Positions 6,254 through 8,324 of a stretch of 8,324 nucleotides of DNA are shown piece after piece. This DNA is from Bianquea renquensis. Its GTDB lineage: Bacteria; Bacillota; Clostridia; Lachnospirales; Bianqueaceae. Where the stretch lies: the NCBI RefSeq assembly GCF_014384895.1, contig NZ_JACRSQ010000055.1:1-8324 (forward strand). Direction: 5' to 3'. The first letter of the stretch is position 1; the number at the start of each line of letters is the position of its first letter. Under the pieces are notes generated by a model. It saw only the letters and a list, made by a program, of their open reading frames with translations. It was not told the DNA's origin and searched no databases. The position numbers were made by a program, and so were the translations under genes.

Positions 6254-6376
6254 ATCAGACTGATATACTCATACTTCCTTCTAGGAGACAAGTGAAATAA
6301 CGAAACCTTGAACGCCGATAAGGGAGTTTGGAAAAAAACTGAACCTAACGACTGACAGACAGAGTACAAATCGAAG
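6254..6376 (+). other. Non-coding stretch after metY, possibly structured
   Basis: No open frame of note is present. AAACCTT (around 6302-6308) can pair with AAGG and GTTT (around 6319-6330) with a small bulge. Further down, GACAGACAGAG (about 6353-6363) could compete for the CTCTCTG arm of the terminator that follows, as in an attenuator. It may be a leader or small RNA of decayed mobile DNA, or simply the metY 3' region. I do not recognise a known RNA family. Confidence 0.3.
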
Positions 6377-6426
6377 CAGAGAGTGACTCACTTCAAAGAG
6401 TGGTCAGCTCTCTGTTTTGATTTTTT
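6377..6426 (+). terminator. Strong rho-independent terminator
   Basis: CAGAGAG (6377-6383) pairs with CTCTCTG (6408-6414); inside it TGAC/GTCA and CACT/AGTG extend the stem with single-base bulges, closing on loop TCAAAG. The hairpin is followed directly by TTTTGATTTTTT (6415-6426). It is the best T-tract terminator in the window and would end transcription from metY or from any RNA starting in the preceding 120 bases. Confidence 0.85.
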
Positions 6427-6449
6427 GCCCTGTCACGCAGTAGAAACGC

Positions 6450-6514
6450 CATTTTGACGATATTGCAGGCTGCGACAATCGGAAAACTGTGATGTATGTG
6501 CGAATATACTATAG
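6450..6514 (+). pseudogene. Frameshifted end of a small Cys-rich protein (remnant)
   Basis: From 6450 one frame reads HFDDIAGCDN; from 6482 another reads ENCDVCANIL and then TAG at 6512-6514. Adding one A near 6478 would join them into GCDKSENCDVCANIL, a C-x5-C-x2-C pattern like a small metal-binding tail. It lies directly upstream of the tnpV remnant, so it is probably part of the same decayed mobile segment. The reconstruction is by eye; no start codon is identified. Confidence 0.35.
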
Positions 6515-6528
6515 CGGAGAATTTTTCA

Positions 6529-6921
6529 ATGGACAAGTACATTTACGATGAAAGAAACGGGCTGTGGTATGAATGGCAGGGGATTACTTAACTTAAAGAT
6601 ACCATATACATACAACCGATAGGCTTGTTCGGACAAAGACACTTACGCTATCTGAAGGAGTGCCACAATGGTGTCTGTATCAATCTTCTGACAAGCGGCA
6701 GGCTGAATACATGTCTTGCTGACATTGACGAACAGGCGCAGGAATGCTTTGAGAGGCTTATAGAGCAGATGAGACAGGTACAGGGTACCACAGAGCAGCT
6801 AAAGGCTGAAAATCAGCTTGAATGGGTACTGAAAATCCAAAAGTTAAAATTCTCTGCACCCATTCCATATCGTTTAAACGGAACGTACATTTTGCACTGC
6901 TGCTTTTTTCGTCCGCTTTAG
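6529..6921 (+). pseudogene. tnpV: TnpV-like transposon-encoded protein, degraded
   Basis: ATG at 6529 begins MDKYIYDERNGLWYEWQG and hits TAA at 6589-6591. The same frame then resumes with IGLFGQRHLRYLKE, LLTSGRLNTCLADIDEQAQ, FERLIEQMRQ and TEQLKAENQLEWV (to about 6831). These are the characteristic pieces of TnpV (PF14198), a roughly 120-residue protein of unknown role found in Clostridial transposons with serine recombinases. The segment around 6580-6618, normally YYLPxLxLPxEEExPIG, is garbled in all three frames, so there are indels as well as the stop. Beyond about 6831 the frame runs on to 6921 through unrelated sequence antisense to the next gene, so the normal TnpV C-terminus is missing too. 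The protein is broken at both ends and is not expected to work. Confidence 0.75.
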
Positions 6922-7366
6922 GAACAAGCCCTCCCTTTGGACCTTGTAATCCCGGTGCAAACATATTCTCAATAGTCACTTCCCATGGATACTTGTTTCC
7001 GAACTGACAAACGATACTCATGCTGTAAAACAGACGATGCCCGAATTCGTTGGTATCCCTCATATACTTATGATCGACCTCGTACACTCGCGCTATGCTG
7101 TTGTGCCTGGCCGGGGTGATACTGTCAGGATATCGAATGTCACCCAGATAATATGTAATTCGAGAATCCCTTAATTGACTTTTCATAACAAATTGCTTTT
7201 CTTCGTCGCGGGAAAAAATCCTGATTTCACTCGCATTTTCCTCTAAGAACAATTTGACAGCAAGCAGCTTTTCAAAGTCTTCCAGGGAGTAGAAAGTATG
7301 TGAGGAATAAAAACGTTTCTGGTCTTCCCAGAAACGAGTTGTCAAGGGCGTTTTAATCAAGTTCAC
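6758..7366 (-). CDS. Hypothetical protein, probably a fragment of a larger gene
   Basis: The frame gives about 174 residues of convincing protein, e.g. FWEDQKRFYSSHTFYSLEDF (12-31), FGNKYPWEVTIENM (122-135) and KCTFRLNDMEWVQRI (159-173). I do not recognise the family. It has mixed helix and strand character, no signal peptide and no membrane segment. The last 25-30 residues (from about 6840 leftward) are antisense to tnpV and probably not native. The only start is a GTG at 7366 without a ribosome site. Upstream the frame stays open for eight codons (EAAIFEFF) to a TAA at 7391-7393, and beyond that TAA it reads plausibly (AEDAEKSRENAGSITD) up to the toxin-antitoxin promoter. The gene was therefore likely longer and is interrupted on both sides by mobile DNA. 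Expression is doubtful. Confidence 0.5.
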   Translation of the reverse strand: MNLIKTPLTTRFWEDQKRFYSSHTFYSLEDFEKLLAVKLFLEENASEIRIFSRDEEKQFVMKSQLRDSRITYYLGDIRYPDSITPARHNSIARVYEVDHKYMRDTNEFGHRLFYSMSIVCQFGNKYPWEVTIENMFAPGLQGPKGGLVPKADEKSSSAKCTFRLNDMEWVQRILTFGFSVPIQADFQPLAALWYPVPVSSAL

Positions 7367-7419
7367 AAAAAATTCAAAAATGGCAGCCTCTTAATCTGTA
7401 ATACTTCCAGCATTTTCCC

Positions 7420-7448
7420 TTGATTTTTCTGCGTCCTCTGCATATAAT
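7420..7448 (+). promoter_or_regulatory. Promoter of the toxin-antitoxin module
   Basis: TTGATT (7420-7425) and TATAAT (7443-7448) are spaced 17 bases. Transcription would start near 7455, within the palindrome that follows, and about 45 bases before the antitoxin ATG. Confidence 0.78.
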
Positions 7449-7451
7449 AAG

Positions 7452-7469
7452 AGTAGGGAAATCCCTACT
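7452..7469. promoter_or_regulatory. Palindromic operator candidate at the toxin-antitoxin start point
   Basis: AGTAGGG (7452-7458) and CCCTACT (7463-7469) form a perfect 7-base inverted repeat with spacer AAAT, three bases after the -10. Its position over the transcription start fits repression by the antitoxin or antitoxin-toxin complex, the usual autoregulation of type II modules. In RNA it could also form a small hairpin at the 5' end. Confidence 0.6.
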
Positions 7470-7499
7470 TTCCATGTTTCAGAAAGGTGGTGTAAAATC

Positions 7500-7775
7500 A
7501 TGTTAGCAAATACGTTTGTAGACAATGCAAAAGTCATGGCAAAGGGGCAGGTCACAATTCCGAAAGATATTCGGGAAGTCCTCGGCGTGGCAAGCGGTGA
7601 TCGCATTACGTTTATCGTTGAGGGAAACACCGTCCGCATTGTCAATTCTGCTGTCTACGCTATGCAGGTGCTTCAACAAGAGATGGCCGGAGAAGCGGAA
7701 CGCGCTGGCTTGACCTCCGATGATGATGTCATGGCGCTTGTGAAAGAATTGAGAAATGAGGACGAGAACGCATGA
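7500..7775 (+). CDS. AbrB/MazE/SpoVT-family antitoxin
   Basis: This is a 91-residue protein. Residues 11-47 (KVMAKGQVTIPKDIREVLGV, then SGDRITFIVEGNTVRI) form the swapped-hairpin DNA-binding domain of the AbrB superfamily, with the signature KGQVTIPKxIRExLG. The acidic, helical C-terminal part (about 55-91, rich in E and D) would be the toxin-binding tail. The ATG at 7500 has AAGGTGG nine bases upstream. The stop overlaps the toxin start by ATGA (7772-7775), so the two are coupled. Expected role: neutralise the PIN toxin and repress the promoter through the palindrome at 7452-7469. Complete, with no signs of decay, unlike the remnants to its left. Confidence 0.88.
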   Translation: MLANTFVDNAKVMAKGQVTIPKDIREVLGVASGDRITFIVEGNTVRIVNSAVYAMQVLQQEMAGEAERAGLTSDDDVMALVKELRNEDENA

Positions 7776-8173
7776 GGGTTTTGATTGATACCAACGTCCT
7801 GATCTCTGCCGCCCTAAGCGCAAACGGCATTCCTTTTCAGGCGTATGTAAAAGCGGCGTCCTATCCTAATCACGGGCTGATCTGTGAGCAGAACGTGGAC
7901 GAAATGAAGCGGATATTTAACAAAAAATTTCCGAACCGGCTTGCATCCCTGGATAAATTTCTTTCCGTTGCGCTCCTGACTTTGGAACTGGTTCCGATAC
8001 CGACAGAGGAAAATATTTCAGAGACACAAATCCGTGATGTGAATGACCGCCCGATTCTTCGGGCAGCCATAGAAGCAAAGGCCGATGTTTTACTGACCGG
8101 CGATAAAGACTTTTTAGAATCCGGCGTGAAAAATCCATTGATTATGACACCGGCTGAATTTCTCCAATACTGA
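7772..8173 (+). CDS. PIN-domain toxin (VapC-like, COG1569-type)
   Basis: This is a 133-residue PIN-fold ribonuclease, expected to cut RNA in a metal-dependent way when freed from its antitoxin. The acidic residues are in place: D6 in MRVLIDTNVL, E44 in NVDEMKRIF, D92 in DVNDRPILRAAI, and D111 and D113 in LLTGDKDFL. The ending NPLIMTPAEFL is typical of the COG1569 group of toxin components. The start ATG overlaps the antitoxin stop (ATGA), a normal type II arrangement with the antitoxin first. Length and motifs indicate a complete, probably active toxin. The RNA target cannot be read from sequence. The partner being AbrB-like rather than VapB of another fold is common for this PIN group. A strong hairpin follows 75 bases downstream. 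Confidence 0.88.
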   Translation: MRVLIDTNVLISAALSANGIPFQAYVKAASYPNHGLICEQNVDEMKRIFNKKFPNRLASLDKFLSVALLTLELVPIPTEENISETQIRDVNDRPILRAAIEAKADVLLTGDKDFLESGVKNPLIMTPAEFLQY

Positions 8174-8203
8174 AACGGCGCGGAGCCGGGAACTGATCAG
8201 CCC

Positions 8204-8220
8204 CTTGTCAAGTAGACAAG
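8204..8220. other. Small inverted repeat downstream of the toxin
   Basis: CTTGTC (8204-8209) and GACAAG (8215-8220) flank AAGTA. There is no T tract after it. It could be the end of an insertion element or of the toxin-antitoxin cassette; nothing else supports either reading. Confidence 0.3.
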
Positions 8221-8239
8221 CGAAATATCTAAAATAAGA

Positions 8240-8313
8240 TTATAGGCATCCGCCATATCTGTGTTCAGATATGGCGGATATTTATGTTATACACACCATT
8301 TGGCCTTATAGGC
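8240..8313. repeat. 8-base direct repeat TTATAGGC flanking a hairpin
   Basis: TTATAGGC occurs at 8240-8247 and again at 8306-8313, on either side of the 14-base-stem hairpin. The first copy abuts the hairpin; the second is 26 bases beyond it. It may be chance or a trace of a small inserted element. Confidence 0.25.
8248..8279. terminator. Strong hairpin, likely terminator for the toxin-antitoxin operon
   Basis: ATCCGCCATATCTG (8248-8261) pairs perfectly over 14 bases with CAGATATGGCGGAT (8266-8279) around the tetraloop TGTT. The rightward tail is ATATTTATGTTAT, moderately T-rich. The leftward tail (GCCTATAATCTTATTTT) is also T-containing, so it may serve both directions if a convergent gene lies to the right. 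Confidence 0.7.
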
Positions 8314-8324
8314 TTCTATCCGCT
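8287..8324 (-). CDS. Possible 3' end of a convergent gene (11 codons)
   Basis: On the minus strand the frame from the window edge reads RIEAYKAKWCV and then TAA at 8287-8289, eight bases before the hairpin. The placement (stop just ahead of a terminator-like hairpin) suggests a gene end, and the mobile surroundings suggest a transposase, but eleven residues are too few to identify it. It could be chance. Confidence 0.2.
   Translation of the reverse strand, partial: RIEAYKAKWCV

Noticed and set aside
6625..6921. Stand-alone 98-residue gene starting at TTG 6625
   Set aside because: It is the downstream part of tnpV in the same frame after the premature stop; it lacks a ribosome site and its last 30 residues are antisense to another gene.
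7391..7645. Minus-strand 84-residue frame opposite the antitoxin
   Set aside because: Most of it is antisense shadow of the AbrB-like gene; only the last codons (7394-7440) might be remnant coding sequence of the broken unknown gene.
1..8324. CRISPR array, tRNA or rRNA genes
   Set aside because: No regularly spaced repeats, cloverleaf sequence or rRNA-like stretch was seen on either strand.

Overview
The window looks like accessory DNA of a Clostridia-type Firmicute, probably a gut Oscillospiraceae/Lachnospiraceae relative. The reasons are strong GGAGG ribosome sites, near-consensus sigma-A promoters, a Tn4451-type large serine recombinase end, a TnpV remnant and several characteristic Firmicute families (PF06541 membrane protein, GT4, AbrB/PIN module). 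Base composition is patchy: about 160-2640 is visibly AT-richer than 2940-6250, which suggests a mosaic of separately acquired blocks.

Region 1 (1-230) is the 3' end of a large serine recombinase reading rightward to the edge of a mobile element. The element has cut an amidohydrolase gene. Region 2 (211-2710) is a divergent catabolic locus. On the minus strand three coupled genes run leftward: a 96-residue protein resembling the C-terminal part of type I 3-dehydroquinate dehydratase, a Gfo/Idh/MocA oxidoreductase, and the amidohydrolase, now only 66 residues. They share an intergenic region, with TATCA-type inverted repeats, with a plus-strand AraC-family regulator. The locus is probably no longer fully functional because its last gene is truncated.

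Region 3 (2826-4870) is a two-gene operon with a perfect TTGACA-N17-TATAAT promoter: a GT4 glycosyltransferase and a five-helix PF06541-type membrane protein. Region 4 (4854-6253) is a PLP-dependent O-acetylhomoserine sulfhydrylase (homocysteine synthase) whose promoter overlaps the terminator hairpin of the preceding operon.

Region 5 (6254-7440) is decayed mobile DNA: a structured non-coding stretch ending in a strong terminator, a frameshifted Cys-rich remnant, a tnpV pseudogene, and an unrecognised minus-strand gene that seems damaged at both ends. Region 6 (7420-8280) is an intact type II toxin-antitoxin module, an AbrB-like antitoxin and a PIN-domain toxin overlapping by ATGA. It has its own promoter, a palindromic operator candidate at the start point and a strong downstream hairpin. 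The last bases may hold the 3' end of a convergent minus-strand gene.

No entirely new defence or RNA-guided system is evident. The least explained parts are the 96-residue dehydroquinase-like protein, the GT4/PF06541 pair, the structured region at 6300-6426, and the broken unknown gene between tnpV and the toxin-antitoxin module.
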